From: Enteractinococcus coprophilus
Lineage (GTDB): Bacteria > Actinomycetota > Actinomycetes > Actinomycetales > Micrococcaceae
Reading direction: 5' to 3'
DNA length: 64,000 nucleotides
Assembly (NCBI RefSeq): GCF_006716305.1
Contig: NZ_VFOU01000001.1
Coordinates: 558,001 to 622,000 of the forward strand
This document shows, in pieces, positions 27,296-36,723 of the stretch; the stretch's first letter is position 1, and the number at the start of each line of letters is the position of its first letter. Made by a program: the position numbers and the translations under genes. A model generated the notes under the pieces. That model saw only the letters and a program-made list of their open reading frames with translations, did not search any database and was not told where the DNA came from.

Positions 27296-27491
27296 GGGTG
27301 GCAAACCTCCGGTGTGGCTAAAACGGTTATAAGAAAACCAAGTATTAGGGCAACCGCTCATGCTATTCGGCTGACCCCGCGATTTAACTTGCAGCTGCAA
27401 CTCAAGGTAACAATGCTTTGCCTATTGGGCGCGTCTCGGGGAAGATGTTCAGCGATACTGCGCATCTTGAACACGGAAGGCGGCTGGACAC

Positions 27492-28499
27492 GTGCCACGC
27501 ATTGGATTTTTTACTCGGCTCCTCGAAGACGGCACCGCGAGTCAACGCTACGATTGGGCTCTGCAGCAGATTCAGCAGGCTGAACGGTGTGGTTTTTCCA
27601 CCGCCTGGATTGCCCAACACCACTTCAATGCGGATGAAGGTGGGCTGCCCACCCCGTGGCCGTTACTGGGCGCGGCAGCACAGGCCACGCAACGAATTCG
27701 CTTAGGCACCGCTGTGGTCACCCTGCCACACGAAAATCCGGTGCGCACCGCTGAGGACGCCGCCGTGGTAGATATCCTTTCTGGGGGCCGGCTTGAATTT
27801 GGTATCGCCCCGGGCGCCAGCGCTGAAAACCTGGATGCACTGGGGTATGCCAACACCAACGCTCGGGAGCTCTTCAACGATAAGCTCCCGATCTTACGTG
27901 CCGCCCTGGCCGGAGAACCGCTGGGTCAAGCCGGGATGGTGCTGCAACCGTTGGCCGAAGGTCTCAATGAGCGCATGTGGCAGGCAACCTTTTCCGCCAA
28001 CGGTGCCACCCGCGCAGGACAAGCCGGTGATGGGCTGATGCTTTCGCGCATTCAGCCGGGCTCGGAAGTGGGCGAACTGGTCGGAGACCTGCAGATGCCG
28101 ATCATCCAGACGTACATCAAGCAACTGGCCGACGGCGTGGCACCGCGCATTCTCGCGTCCCGTACTGCGGTCGTTATTGATGAAGAAAATCGTTCCGCTG
28201 CTTTGCAACACTTGCGGAGCCGGGTGGCGGTGCTAGCCGAACGCAACCTGCGCAACAACGGCGAACTAATCTCGGCTGATGATCTCAACGACGCCGATCT
28301 GCTGCGCTACACCAACACCTACTTCGGCACCGTCGATGAAGTTGCCGAGCAACTAGCCGGAGATCAGGCCGCCAACGCATCGACCGAAGTCAGCTTCCAA
28401 GTCCACTCCCTAGATCCGGGCCATGAAATCACCATGCGCTCGCTGGAACTCTTAGGCACCCAAGTCGCACCAGCGCTGGGCTGGAGCATCGAAAACTAA
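27492..28499 (+). CDS. LLM-class flavin-dependent oxidoreductase (alkanal-monooxygenase-like)
   Basis: The product is 335 residues from GTG 27492. A bacterial-luciferase TIM barrel is indicated by GFSTAWIAQHHFNADEG, RIRLGTAVVTLPHENPVR and LSGGRLEFGIAPGAS. It uses reduced flavin (F420 or FMN) to oxidise an unknown substrate. It stands alone between divergent tctC and convergent marR. It is only distantly similar to the two NtaA-type LLM enzymes later in the window. Confidence 0.8.
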   Translation: MPRIGFFTRLLEDGTASQRYDWALQQIQQAERCGFSTAWIAQHHFNADEGGLPTPWPLLGAAAQATQRIRLGTAVVTLPHENPVRTAEDAAVVDILSGGRLEFGIAPGASAENLDALGYANTNARELFNDKLPILRAALAGEPLGQAGMVLQPLAEGLNERMWQATFSANGATRAGQAGDGLMLSRIQPGSEVGELVGDLQMPIIQTYIKQLADGVAPRILASRTAVVIDEENRSAALQHLRSRVAVLAERNLRNNGELISADDLNDADLLRYTNTYFGTVDEVAEQLAGDQAANASTEVSFQVHSLDPGHEITMRSLELLGTQVAPALGWSIEN

Positions 28500-28551
28500 G
28501 CCCCCAACACGGCGCCCAACCTCGAGCAGGGTTTGCACAGAAATCCAGACG

Positions 28552-29022
28552 TTAGGAGTCTCTTTCCGGGCGCGGGTGCGCATCGATGAGCTTACCGAGC
28601 AGCCTGCTCAGTTCGCCACGATCGGCCTCATTCAGGACGGCGAAGAACTCTTTGCTTGAGCGCTGGCGCTCGACCCGTAACTCTTCGTGCAGTGCGCGCC
28701 CTTCATCCGTAATGACGACGAGCGTCGCGCGCCGATCTTTCGGGTGCGGCACGCGCTGGACCAGGCCGCGTTCTTCAAGGCCGTCGATCACCTCGGTGGC
28801 CGAGCGCGGCGCGATGCGTAGCCGTTCGGCAATGTCACGCAGCTTGAGCCCAGACACTCCGCCGTCTTCTACATGTGGCGAATGCGCGATGGCGGCAAGC
28901 GCGCGATAGTAATGCGGGCTCATCCCATGTGGCGCAAGCTGGGAACCCCAGCGACGTCGCAGGCGATGGTTGATGCGGTGCAGTTGTTCTGCAAGTTCAG
29001 GCTGAGCTGGTTCCTCGGACAT
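28552..29022 (-). CDS. MarR-family transcriptional regulator
   Basis: The product is 156 residues from ATG 29020-29022 (MSEEPAQPELAEQLHRIN). The winged helix contains LKLRDIAERLRIAPRSATEV and the wing LVQRVPHPKDRRATLVVIT, the MarR DxR signature. It is divergent from a multidrug-type ABC exporter with a perfect palindrome between them, so it very probably represses both genes until a ligand binds. Confidence 0.9.
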   Translation of the reverse strand: MSEEPAQPELAEQLHRINHRLRRRWGSQLAPHGMSPHYYRALAAIAHSPHVEDGGVSGLKLRDIAERLRIAPRSATEVIDGLEERGLVQRVPHPKDRRATLVVITDEGRALHEELRVERQRSSKEFFAVLNEADRGELSRLLGKLIDAHPRPERDS

Positions 29023-29048
29023 GGTTCTACTGTAACCCACGTTGACCA

Positions 29049-29069
29049 GTTACCTCATGATGAGGTAAC
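29049..29069. promoter_or_regulatory. MarR operator upstream of ABC exporter
   Basis: Perfect palindrome with arms GTTACCTCAT and ATGAGGTAAC around a single central G. TTGACC at 29042-29047 could be the -35 box and TAACCT (29066-29071) the -10, so bound repressor would block polymerase. It ends seven bases before the exporter start codon. Confidence 0.75.
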
Positions 29070-29075
29070 CTCAGC

Positions 29076-30935
29076 ATGAATATGACGCTTACTCCACAAC
29101 TTTCTACACGCACGCAACCCGGTGGTGCGACCCGCCAGCGTGGCCCGGCAAAGCTGAACCCCAAAGACCGCACGCAGTTGACCCAGCATCCGGTGAGCCT
29201 GCGGCGCATCGCCCGGTTGTTCAAGCCACACCGCACTACGATCATCACGGTCGTAGCGCTCATTAGCCTGGCATCGGTCGTCAACCTCGCCCAACCATTT
29301 TTGTTGCGCGGGGTGTTAGATGAGGCCCTGCCACAACAAAATCTCGGGTTGTTGGGACTGCTGACCGGTGGCATGGTCGTCGTCGCCGCGATCACCGCGC
29401 TGATCGGCGTCGTGCAAACCTGGATGTCGACCAAAATGGGCCAAAAGGTCATGCATACGTTGCGCGTGCGCCTGTTTACCCACGTGCAAGCCCAATCCAT
29501 GAGTTTTTTCACCACGACACGTTCGGGCGAAGTCCAATCCCGGTTGATGAACGACATCTCGGGCATGCAACAGGTGGTGACGACGACGGCCACGGGTGTC
29601 GCATCGAACCTGACGACCGTGGTGGCAACCCTGACGGCAATGGTCGTTTTGTCTCCTGTACTCACGCTGTTGTCGCTGATCGTACTGCCGCCGGCGATCT
29701 GGTTGTCGCGGAAGGTCGCGTTTATTCGGCGTGCGGTCACCGATGAACGCCAACAAGCGTTAGCCCAGCTGCATACGCAGGTCGAAGAAGGTCTGTCGGT
29801 TTCTGGTGCGCGGTTGTCCAAAACACTGGGGACCACCCAGCGCGATGCCCAGCGATTCGAAGAGCGCTCCGAGGCACTCATTGATCTCGAGATGCGCAGT
29901 CAGTTAGCGGGTCGCTGGCGGATGGCCACGATGCAGATCGTCTTTGCCGCCATTCCGGCGATCATTTACTTCACGGCCGGGCTGCCCGTGGCTTCGGAGG
30001 CGATGACCATTGGAACACTCGTAGCGTTTACAACGCTGCAAGCCCAGATCTTCCGGCCGTTGATGAGCCTCTTAGATGTTGGCGTCCAGTGGGTTACCGC
30101 GATGGCCTTTTTCTCGCGGATCTTTGAATACCTGGACCTGAAACCTGAAATCGTGCCACCGGCTGATCCGGTCAAGATTGATCCGACGACAGTAGCGGGC
30201 ACGGTGCGCTTCGAGAACGTCGACTTTACCTATGCAAGTAGCTCAGATGCGACCGAGCGCAACATCTTGGACGGTATTGATCTCGAAATCCCGGCGGGCT
30301 CTACACTCGCGGTGGTGGGGCCCACCGGTTCCGGTAAATCCACGTTGGCAGCATTGCTACCTCGGCTGTATGATCCCACGGCAGGACGCGTGCTGATTGA
30401 TGGCACTGACGTGCGAGATATTGATCCCGAAGTCCTGGCTTCGTTAGTCGGTGTGGTGTCGCAAGAAACCTATCTGATTCACGATACGGTGCGACAAAAC
30501 CTGTTGTTGGCCAAGCCCGAAGCCGATGACGGCGAGCTCTGGGCCGCACTGGAATATGCTGCGGTTGCCGAAACGATTCAGCAACTCCCCCAGGGCCTGG
30601 ACACGCTCGTCGGGGCGCGCGGGCACCGCTTCTCCGGTGGTGAGCAGCAGCGCTTAGCGATTGCTCGCACGCTACTGCGCAACCCACCAATTCTGGTGTT
30701 AGATGAGGCGACGTCAGCATTAGATAACACAACCGAAGCTCATGTGCAGCAAGCACTCGATGAGCTGGCCGAACATCGCACCACGATGATGATCGCGCAC
30801 CGACTCTCGACTGTCATGAACGCCGACACGGTGGTGGTTCTCGAGGCCGGTCGAATTATTGAAGTCGGGGCGTCCCATGACCTACTTCGGGCCGGTGGGG
30901 CGTTTGCAACGCTGGCGGCCCGTCGCGCCGTCTAG
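29076..30935 (+). CDS. ABC exporter, fused permease-ATPase (multidrug type)
   Basis: The product is 619 residues. A six-helix ABC membrane domain (about 45-345) is fused to an ATPase domain with Walker A GPTGSGKST, signature FSGGEQQRLAIART, Walker B ILVLDEATSALD and the His-loop MIAHRLST. It is a half-transporter, so it acts as a homodimer or with a partner. Homology to MsbA/LmrA-type pumps and a MarR repressor suggest export of a toxic compound. No good Shine-Dalgarno precedes the ATG, which fits a leaderless mRNA. Confidence 0.9.
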   Translation: MNMTLTPQLSTRTQPGGATRQRGPAKLNPKDRTQLTQHPVSLRRIARLFKPHRTTIITVVALISLASVVNLAQPFLLRGVLDEALPQQNLGLLGLLTGGMVVVAAITALIGVVQTWMSTKMGQKVMHTLRVRLFTHVQAQSMSFFTTTRSGEVQSRLMNDISGMQQVVTTTATGVASNLTTVVATLTAMVVLSPVLTLLSLIVLPPAIWLSRKVAFIRRAVTDERQQALAQLHTQVEEGLSVSGARLSKTLGTTQRDAQRFEERSEALIDLEMRSQLAGRWRMATMQIVFAAIPAIIYFTAGLPVASEAMTIGTLVAFTTLQAQIFRPLMSLLDVGVQWVTAMAFFSRIFEYLDLKPEIVPPADPVKIDPTTVAGTVRFENVDFTYASSSDATERNILDGIDLEIPAGSTLAVVGPTGSGKSTLAALLPRLYDPTAGRVLIDGTDVRDIDPEVLASLVGVVSQETYLIHDTVRQNLLLAKPEADDGELWAALEYAAVAETIQQLPQGLDTLVGARGHRFSGGEQQRLAIARTLLRNPPILVLDEATSALDNTTEAHVQQALDELAEHRTTMMIAHRLSTVMNADTVVVLEAGRIIEVGASHDLLRAGGAFATLAARRAV

Positions 30936-30940
30936 CACCA

Positions 30941-31288
30941 TCAGAAGGCAAGCAACCCGTAGGTGTTGGAGATTTCGTTGAAGAACGATGCTCCCATAGC
31001 CGCTAAGAGCATGAACATCACGATGCTCAACACGATCCCTACGGCCATCCAGATCAGGCTGGCACGAGCGAAGTTGCGTTTCGCGATCGAAGTACCGCTA
31101 CCAAACGCCAACACCAGCATGTAGATCACGTTCACCAGCGGGATGAACATGATAAACGTAACCAGCACCCAGCTGCCTAGGCTTTCCCGATCCTGGGGTG
31201 GCAGATTGCCGTAGCTAAGATTCCCTGATTGCTGGGGTTGCTGATAGGGAGGCTGGCTTGATTGTGGATACGGCGGGTACTGCGTCAT
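30941..31288 (-). CDS. small two-helix membrane protein with Pro/Gln-rich N terminus
   Basis: The product is 115 residues. The first about 30 residues are Pro/Gln/Tyr-rich (YPPYPQSSQPPYQQPQ). Two hydrophobic helices follow (about 43-63 and 77-97). The layout resembles DUF4190/CD225-like small membrane proteins but I cannot assign a family. Ribosome-binding sequence AGGAGC precedes the ATG. It ends five bases from the convergent ABC exporter. Confidence 0.6.
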   Translation of the reverse strand: MTQYPPYPQSSQPPYQQPQQSGNLSYGNLPPQDRESLGSWVLVTFIMFIPLVNVIYMLVLAFGSGTSIAKRNFARASLIWMAVGIVLSIVMFMLLAAMGASFFNEISNTYGLLAF

Positions 31289-31446
31289 AAGATAGCTCCT
31301 GATTGAGACATAGAGAGAATACTTCCACCACTACCTTACTCTTCTAGACTTCGTGCCCAGTCGGCCCGCAACCGATGTTCATCGAGCTGGTAACCCCGCA
31401 CGATCACAAGCACTACAAGTGCACAGCTTTCATTATCGGCCCGTTC

Positions 31447-32076
31447 TTAAACGTCTTGCATGCCACCGGCGGTTGCTAGTATGTGGCTCAACCGGCGGGC
31501 AAGCTGGGAGGCAGGCTCTGGGTCGTTATCTCGGAGCCAACGCTCTGTTCGCCAGAGTGCGCCCGCACCTAAAAACATGGCGTGTTCGCGCAGCCCTGCA
31601 GCAGTGGATTCAGCTTTCTTGATGACAGATCCAAGCGTGGGTACGTTAATAATCCGCGAAGCTAAAAACTCGATGACATCTTCTCGCACGTCTCGCCCTG
31701 CGGTCGAGTCTAAGATCGCTAAGTAAAAGGCGCGGCGATGCTCCAGCTCTTGAAGTAGAGCTTGCAACACTTTTGTGGCGGCCGTCGCCCACGACACCGT
31801 GTGAGGCGGTTGCAGAGATGGAACCGTATCAAATAGCGATTCGAGTCGCACCAGTGCCGCTGCGCGCATCAGGCTTGGCAGGTCCCCAAAGTGCTGATAC
31901 AGGGTTGGTCGGCTCACTCCTGCCGCTCGTGAAATTTCTGCAACACTAAAGGTTTCCCCCGGCTGCCCTTTATCCAAAGCTTCGGTGACGGCAACAATCA
32001 ACGCTGTTCTCGAGCGCTCAGCTCGCGGATTGACCGAACCATCGACACCTTCGAGCTCAGAGGTCACTGCCATCAT
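31447..32076 (-). CDS. TetR-family transcriptional regulator
   Basis: The product is about 209 residues from ATG 32074-32076; a second ATG follows directly. The N-terminal helix-turn-helix is FSVAEISRAAGVSRPTLYQHFG, a textbook TetR motif, and the rest is the helical ligand-binding domain. A longer open frame to 32172 is not needed. It is divergent from the YhgE/Pip-like gene and is its likely repressor. Confidence 0.88.
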   Translation of the reverse strand: MMAVTSELEGVDGSVNPRAERSRTALIVAVTEALDKGQPGETFSVAEISRAAGVSRPTLYQHFGDLPSLMRAAALVRLESLFDTVPSLQPPHTVSWATAATKVLQALLQELEHRRAFYLAILDSTAGRDVREDVIEFLASRIINVPTLGSVIKKAESTAAGLREHAMFLGAGALWRTERWLRDNDPEPASQLARRLSHILATAGGMQDV

Positions 32077-32144
32077 GTTGTTACACCAATCCTCATCGAT
32101 AAGCGTGCTGTCAGATTGACATGATCTAGCATACCAGGATAAGT

Positions 32145-32156
32145 TTACACCTGTAA
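32145..32156. promoter_or_regulatory. candidate TetR operator
   Basis: TTACA-CC-TGTAA is palindromic, closely followed by TTTACATGTGT (32159-32169) containing the palindrome ACATGT. The pair lies in the 131-nt divergent region between tetR and the YhgE/Pip gene, consistent with a TetR-type site of repeated TTTACA half-sites. Confidence 0.45.
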
Positions 32157-32207
32157 GATTTACATGTGTCAAAGTAGTGTACGAAATGCAGCTTGGGAGT
32201 TCGTTTT

Positions 32208-34475
32208 ATGTCCCGACTCAACCCCAAGGTTCAGTTGACGATTATCCTGACGGCACTGGCCGTGATTCCTCTGATCTATGCCAGCCTGTTGGTTTGGTCG
32301 GTCAAAGACCCCACCGGTTCTTTAGAGGTCATGTCCGCCGCCATTGTAAATAAGGACGAGCCTGCCACGACCAGTGAGGGTGAGCAGCTTCAATTAGGCG
32401 ATGATCTCACCGAGACGTTGCTAGATTCTGATGAAAGCTTCCATTGGACAACCATGGACGAAGACGTCGCTTACGATGCTTTAGAAAACGACGACATTCG
32501 AGCAATTTTAGAGATTCCCAAAGACTTCTCGTCAAGCGCGGCATCCCTGGGCGACGATGACCCTTTAGCTGCAGTTCAATCTCAACTGACAATCATCACC
32601 GATGATGCTTCGAATATTATCGCCGGCAATATCGCTGCCACCGTGGGCGAAGCCGTTCAAATGTCTGTATCAAAGCAAGTCGGCGAAGAATTTGTAGCGC
32701 AGATGACGGTGGGCTTTACCGAGATTGGGGAAGCACTAGATAAAGCGGCCGATGGTGCCCACGAGCTTTCCGATGGAACTTCCAGTGCTCGTACCGGAGC
32801 AGGCGATCTGGTCGTGGGTCTTGATGAGCTCACCAGTGGAGCCAATACGCTGTCAAATGGTGCGGCTGATCTCGCGGCTGGCACTAGTGAAGCCGCTTCT
32901 GGGTCCCGTGAGCTAGCTTCAGGTCTAGCCACCCTTGATACCCAAACTCAAGACCTGCCTGATACAGCTGAAGATATTGACAACAAAGCTCACCAGTTCG
33001 CCGACCGCATCGAAACCATCGCTGACGATATTGCAGACGCCTCGGCAAAAGTCGACACTCTGGCGAGTGATGCACAAAGCGCTTTAGATAACGCTCAGGG
33101 GGCGGGATCAGCCTCCGAAAATATTGAGGAGTTACTCACCTCCGGGTCACAGTACACCGATGACATCTCTGCTAACGGACAGGACCTCTTAGATAGCTGG
33201 GACGCCTTCTCGGACGAACAACGTCAGGCTGCTGTGCAAGAAATGATGGACAACGCGGAGGCAGTAAAAAACTCCCACGATGAGGCGCAAAAACAGGCCA
33301 ATGCACTACGCCAGGATGTAGCCGATCTGGTTGGCGTCGAGACGACAGGTGGTCCCGCCACCGGCCTGACCGGTTTATCAACAAACATTGCACAGTTGCA
33401 GGAAGTCCTGGATCGCGTGCATGCCGGAGCAGATCGGGGCACTGAGGGTAGTGAGCTGATGCACGAGGCTGCTGATCGCTTGACGACGTCCACCGGCGAT
33501 CTCGTAGATGCGGCACAAGAGCTTTCTGGTGCGATTAGCACAGCGGCAGCCGCTTCCAGTGAGCTCAGCACCGGGCTTGAGACGCTTGATGAGGGCGCTA
33601 CCGCACTGAATGATGGTTCATCCGATTTAGCCTCCGGGGCAGGCGACGCAACGGCGGGAGCTTATGATTTGCGCGGTGGACTGGGTCGGCTCGACACGGG
33701 AGCTAGTGATCTAGCAACAGGACTCGATGAGGGTAAAGGCGATGTTCCCCGCTATTCCGACGAAGAAAGCGATCACCTGGCTGACACTGCTTCAGACCCT
33801 GTCACTCTAGCTCAGCAGCGTCTCCATGAGGTCCCCGGTTATGGTTGGGGTCTCGCGCCGTATTTCATGGGACTTGCACTCTGGGTCGGAGCCATGGGCT
33901 ATTTCCTGATGCAACCTGCCATCAACGTCCGTCGCGTTATGGCCACTGATTCCCGACTACGCGCCGTATTGGCTAGCATAACGCCGGCGTTTCTCATGGC
34001 GTTTATTCAAAGTGCGTTGATGGTCACTTTTGTACGATTCGTCGTGAATATTGATATGGCGCAAACAGCTGGAGTCTATGCACTGAGTTTCTTCGCAAGT
34101 CTGACGTTCTTCATCTTGAATCAGATGCTCATAGCCGTCTTCGATGCACCCGGCCGCTTCTTTGCGCTGATCCTGATTGTCTTGCAGCTATCAGCTGCGG
34201 GCGGGACGTATCCAATTGAAACAGCTCCGCAGTTCTTCCAACACCTACATAGTTGGCTGCCCATGACCCACGTGGTCACCGGGTTGCGATCGCTGATTGC
34301 CGGGGGCACATTCAACACAAGTGGTATCTTGCTACCGCTGGCCGTATGGCTGCTAGTTTCCTTCGTCGCGCTTATCAGCGCAATCCTGGTGACCTGGGCT
34401 AAGACCCACCGCTCCCGCCCCGCGAAACGCTCTGCTCAGCACGCCAAAACAACGAAAGAACCCGCGCGGAGCTGA
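32208..34475 (+). CDS. YhgE/Pip-family membrane protein
   Basis: The product is 755 residues from ATG 32208 with GGGAG eight bases before. One N-terminal helix (about 12-33) is followed by the family start SVKDPTGSLEVMSAAIVNKD, a roughly 500-residue extracellular part rich in repeating L..G...L..G heptads (ELSDGTSSARTGAGDLVVG type, coiled-coil-like), and five to six C-terminal helices (from about 560). This is the YhgE/Pip (phage infection protein) family, related to ABC-2 permeases and EsaA. Its role is unknown; regulation by the divergent TetR protein suggests efflux. Confidence 0.85.
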   Translation: MSRLNPKVQLTIILTALAVIPLIYASLLVWSVKDPTGSLEVMSAAIVNKDEPATTSEGEQLQLGDDLTETLLDSDESFHWTTMDEDVAYDALENDDIRAILEIPKDFSSSAASLGDDDPLAAVQSQLTIITDDASNIIAGNIAATVGEAVQMSVSKQVGEEFVAQMTVGFTEIGEALDKAADGAHELSDGTSSARTGAGDLVVGLDELTSGANTLSNGAADLAAGTSEAASGSRELASGLATLDTQTQDLPDTAEDIDNKAHQFADRIETIADDIADASAKVDTLASDAQSALDNAQGAGSASENIEELLTSGSQYTDDISANGQDLLDSWDAFSDEQRQAAVQEMMDNAEAVKNSHDEAQKQANALRQDVADLVGVETTGGPATGLTGLSTNIAQLQEVLDRVHAGADRGTEGSELMHEAADRLTTSTGDLVDAAQELSGAISTAAAASSELSTGLETLDEGATALNDGSSDLASGAGDATAGAYDLRGGLGRLDTGASDLATGLDEGKGDVPRYSDEESDHLADTASDPVTLAQQRLHEVPGYGWGLAPYFMGLALWVGAMGYFLMQPAINVRRVMATDSRLRAVLASITPAFLMAFIQSALMVTFVRFVVNIDMAQTAGVYALSFFASLTFFILNQMLIAVFDAPGRFFALILIVLQLSAAGGTYPIETAPQFFQHLHSWLPMTHVVTGLRSLIAGGTFNTSGILLPLAVWLLVSFVALISAILVTWAKTHRSRPAKRSAQHAKTTKEPARS

Positions 34476-34826
34476 AATCACACGCCAGCGCCTTGACGGT
34501 AGCGATGCGTGTCGGTTGAGACGCCAAGCGGAACATGCTCGAGTACGCAGGTGCCCAGTTGCATTCTAACCAAGACGGGTTCAGGCACCAGCCTAATACC
34601 CCATTTCGATTCCACCCTATTACGGACAGTGTTTGGCGGCGGAAATCAGGTCCTAAGTGGTGGCACCGCCACGGTTCGTTAACGCCAGCGTGTGCTTCCT
34701 CGACAGCGACGCTCTACCGTTGACGGCACCGGGTTCACCATTGAGACCAAAACCTTTGTGAAAACCGGCATGATCAATGAACCCGGCGGCTGACAGTTTG
34801 ATGGTCTGGGCATTGTCGCCGGCCTC

Positions 34827-35087
34827 GTGATCGACAAAACGCGGCGCATCGTCAGGCAGAGTGGTAGCGACTTCAATCGGCACGACGGGGTTGGTGAAAA
34901 GGCGCCGGTTGACCAGGCCAACGCCAAGGTCGTTACTTGGTTGCAAAACTTTGAAATTGCTTCGGAGTTGCTGGACTCGTTAGAACGCGTGCTGTTTAAT
35001 GAGAACTAGGATGTCGATGATTACCGTTCGATCATCGAGGAATGAGTAGTAGCAAACCAAGAATACGTTGAGGGTCTGACTCAGTAG
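34827..35087 (+). pseudogene. fragment of a glycine-betaine-binding protein (OpuAC-like C terminus)
   Basis: The frame running to TAG 35085-35087 reads NAKVVTWLQNFEIASELLDS, LERVLFNEN, then TAG 35007, DVDDYRSIIEE, TGA 35043 and VVANQEYVEGLTQ. A WL.NF...L..L......D.......W...N...V.GL pattern is how OpuAC/ProX-type substrate-binding proteins end. Two internal stops and no start make it non-functional. The stretch 34476-34826 before it contains no gene I can support; open frames on both strands there look random. Confidence 0.45.
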
Positions 35088-35184
35088 TTAGTCCTTCAAC
35101 TTGCTGACAGCCGCTGGTTTCCACTACCCAACTCGAAGCTAGCGGCACCAGCGTATCCACTCCTGTCGCCACTTAGGACACACC

Positions 35185-35499
35185 ATGAAAATCTCAGCTC
35201 GATTCTATAAAACGGCCGCGATCCTTTCTGTTGTCGGCCTAGCTCTGACCGGATGTATTGACGACTATGACCCAGAGGACACCGCCCCTCCAGGTGATGG
35301 TGAAACCCAAGGCAGCTCGGTCACCATCGATGGTTTCAACGGCTGGGATGAAGGGATCGCCTTCTCCGAGCTGTAGCCACACGTCCTTGAACAAAAAGGC
35401 TATGACGTTAGCCTCGAATATGCGGATCCAGCTGTGACTGTTACTTTCGTTTGGCGGTTGCTCACAGCTTCATATGGCGGTCTGCCCGGTACTTCTTAA
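35185..35499 (+). pseudogene. truncated glycine-betaine-binding lipoprotein (OpuAC N terminus) with internal stop
   Basis: ATG 35185 starts a lipoprotein signal peptide with lipobox LTGC, then SSVTIDGFNGWDEGIAFSEL, TAG at 35374-35376, and in the same frame HVLEQKGYDVSLEYADPA. The I.....W.E.IA...L...LE.KGYDV...YAD pattern is the start of OpuAC substrate-binding domains. The frame diverges after about 85 codons and ends at 35497-35499. A dead 5' part of a compatible-solute importer subunit. With the preceding fragment it suggests a collapsed tandem pair. Confidence 0.65.
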
Positions 35500-35551
35500 T
35501 GTTGCTACCCAAATGCACCGCCCTCAAAGGGGCCTTGGAAAGGTAGCGCAA

Positions 35552-35863
35552 TTGTCTAAGAACGCCGCATGGATTGCCGTCATCGTGAGCTCGGCAGTGG
35601 TCATTGCCGCGCTAGTCTCTGTGGCTGCTTTCCGCTACGCCTTGCCCCTGGTGTATCCGGCTCCTCCGGAGCCTGATTACATGCTCCAAGCGCTCATTGC
35701 CTGGATCGGTTGCGCCGGGGTGGCAGTGGCCGGCGGCATCACCGGTGTGGCTGCACACACGCCCCCAACCCAGCGAAAACGCTCCGTGAGAAACGGGTGC
35801 ATGGTCATGATGGGGATCGGGGTTCTAGCAGCGGTAGCTGCGCTAACCATCCCCTCGGCCTAA
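35552..35863 (+). CDS. small membrane protein, unknown
   Basis: The product is about 103 residues if started at TTG 35552, which has GGAAAGG eight bases before it; in-frame ATGs at 35474 and 35513 lack ribosome-binding sites. Three hydrophobic stretches (AAWIAVIVSSAVVIAALVSV, LIAWIGCAGVAVAGGITGVA, MVMMGIGVLAAVAAL). No family recognised. It follows a pseudogene and may itself be of little consequence. The 35864-36129 interval holds nothing I can support. Confidence 0.45.
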   Translation: MSKNAAWIAVIVSSAVVIAALVSVAAFRYALPLVYPAPPEPDYMLQALIAWIGCAGVAVAGGITGVAAHTPPTQRKRSVRNGCMVMMGIGVLAAVAALTIPSA

Positions 35864-36129
35864 TGCAACGCATAGAACCGCCCACCCAAGTTAACGAACA
35901 CAGCACATGTCAAGGATGGTATACCCTGGTGGGCCATGCGGGGCGGGCTTCAGCGAGTCGTGTGTTTACCTTTTGTGCTGCGGTGGACGTTTGGGTCAGG
36001 TCATAGGCCAGTCCCGGTATCGTGGTCAGAGTAAATTGCCAGCATCCAGGACCGGTCTAGAAGATGTCCGATTACGGCGGGCTTAGTGCTGCACCGGATG
36101 ATCCTGGTTCGTTTCCTCGCAGCGGCTGA

Positions 36130-36723
36130 TTAGGCATCGCGCGCGGTCTGGGTCAACGTCTCATCCTCCGGCTCGGTCGCTCGGGAGCGCTGCAGGGCTT
36201 GACGGCGTTCGCGTTCGCGGAAGCTGTAGGCGGCCTCGCGGACCGACTCTTCGGACTCGAAGCCTGAGCCGATGGCACCGGCCACGGTTGCGGCGGCGGT
36301 TGTTATCAGAGCAACGATAAGGTGCTCTGCGAGTCCAGGCTCCGGTCCGGCGTACTGGCGAAACACCTCGGGCGTGAAGACCAGGAATGTGGCGATCAGG
36401 TTGAGAACAAAGAGCGCCAGGTAGCCAAATACCAGCCCGATGGTCAGGGTGATTACGGTCGAGGCATTAAACAAGCCCGTGAGATCACGTTCCTGCGGCG
36501 GTAGATGCGTCTTGCGCTCCCACAGGTGATGGTAGACGATCAGCCACGTGAGCATCACGGTGATCGAGGCGATGACCGTGGCCACCCGTTGCCACACCGA
36601 CATCGTGAGTGCCAGTTCCCACAAGGTGGTGTTGATCAAATAGAACGCGCTAAATGCGAACGCTCCCACCAGCGCTCCCCGCAGACCCGACACCAACCGC
36701 CAGGGCCGGTTATCCCGGACCAT
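36130..36723 (-). CDS. C-terminal membrane half of a conserved protein split by an in-frame TGA
   Basis: The product is 197 residues starting MVRDNRPWRLVSGLRGALVG. Four hydrophobic segments lie at about 13-33, 44-64, 88-115 and 131-152, ending in a charged tail (FRERERRQALQR). The ATG follows directly on the TGA of the upstream frame with no frame change (CTG-ATC-TGA-ATG). From memory, actinobacterial homologues carry the motif RLLxGMVRxNRPWRL inside one polypeptide of about 390 residues, so the two genes appear to be one gene with a Gly-to-stop change. Independent expression by stop-restart (TGAATG) is possible. Confidence 0.6.
   Translation of the reverse strand: MVRDNRPWRLVSGLRGALVGAFAFSAFYLINTTLWELALTMSVWQRVATVIASITVMLTWLIVYHHLWERKTHLPPQERDLTGLFNASTVITLTIGLVFGYLALFVLNLIATFLVFTPEVFRQYAGPEPGLAEHLIVALITTAAATVAGAIGSGFESEESVREAAYSFRERERRQALQRSRATEPEDETLTQTARDA

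Noticed and set aside
34535-34946. Open frames on both strands in the 34.5-34.95 kb gap
   Set aside because: No start signals, no family resemblance, and the neighbouring sequence is full of decayed genes; I could not support a product.
36064-36129. 21-codon frame MSDYGGLSAAPDDPGSFPRS plus one residue
   Set aside because: The start resembles that of small actinobacterial membrane proteins, but there is no Shine-Dalgarno and the frame ends at once; at most a fragment.
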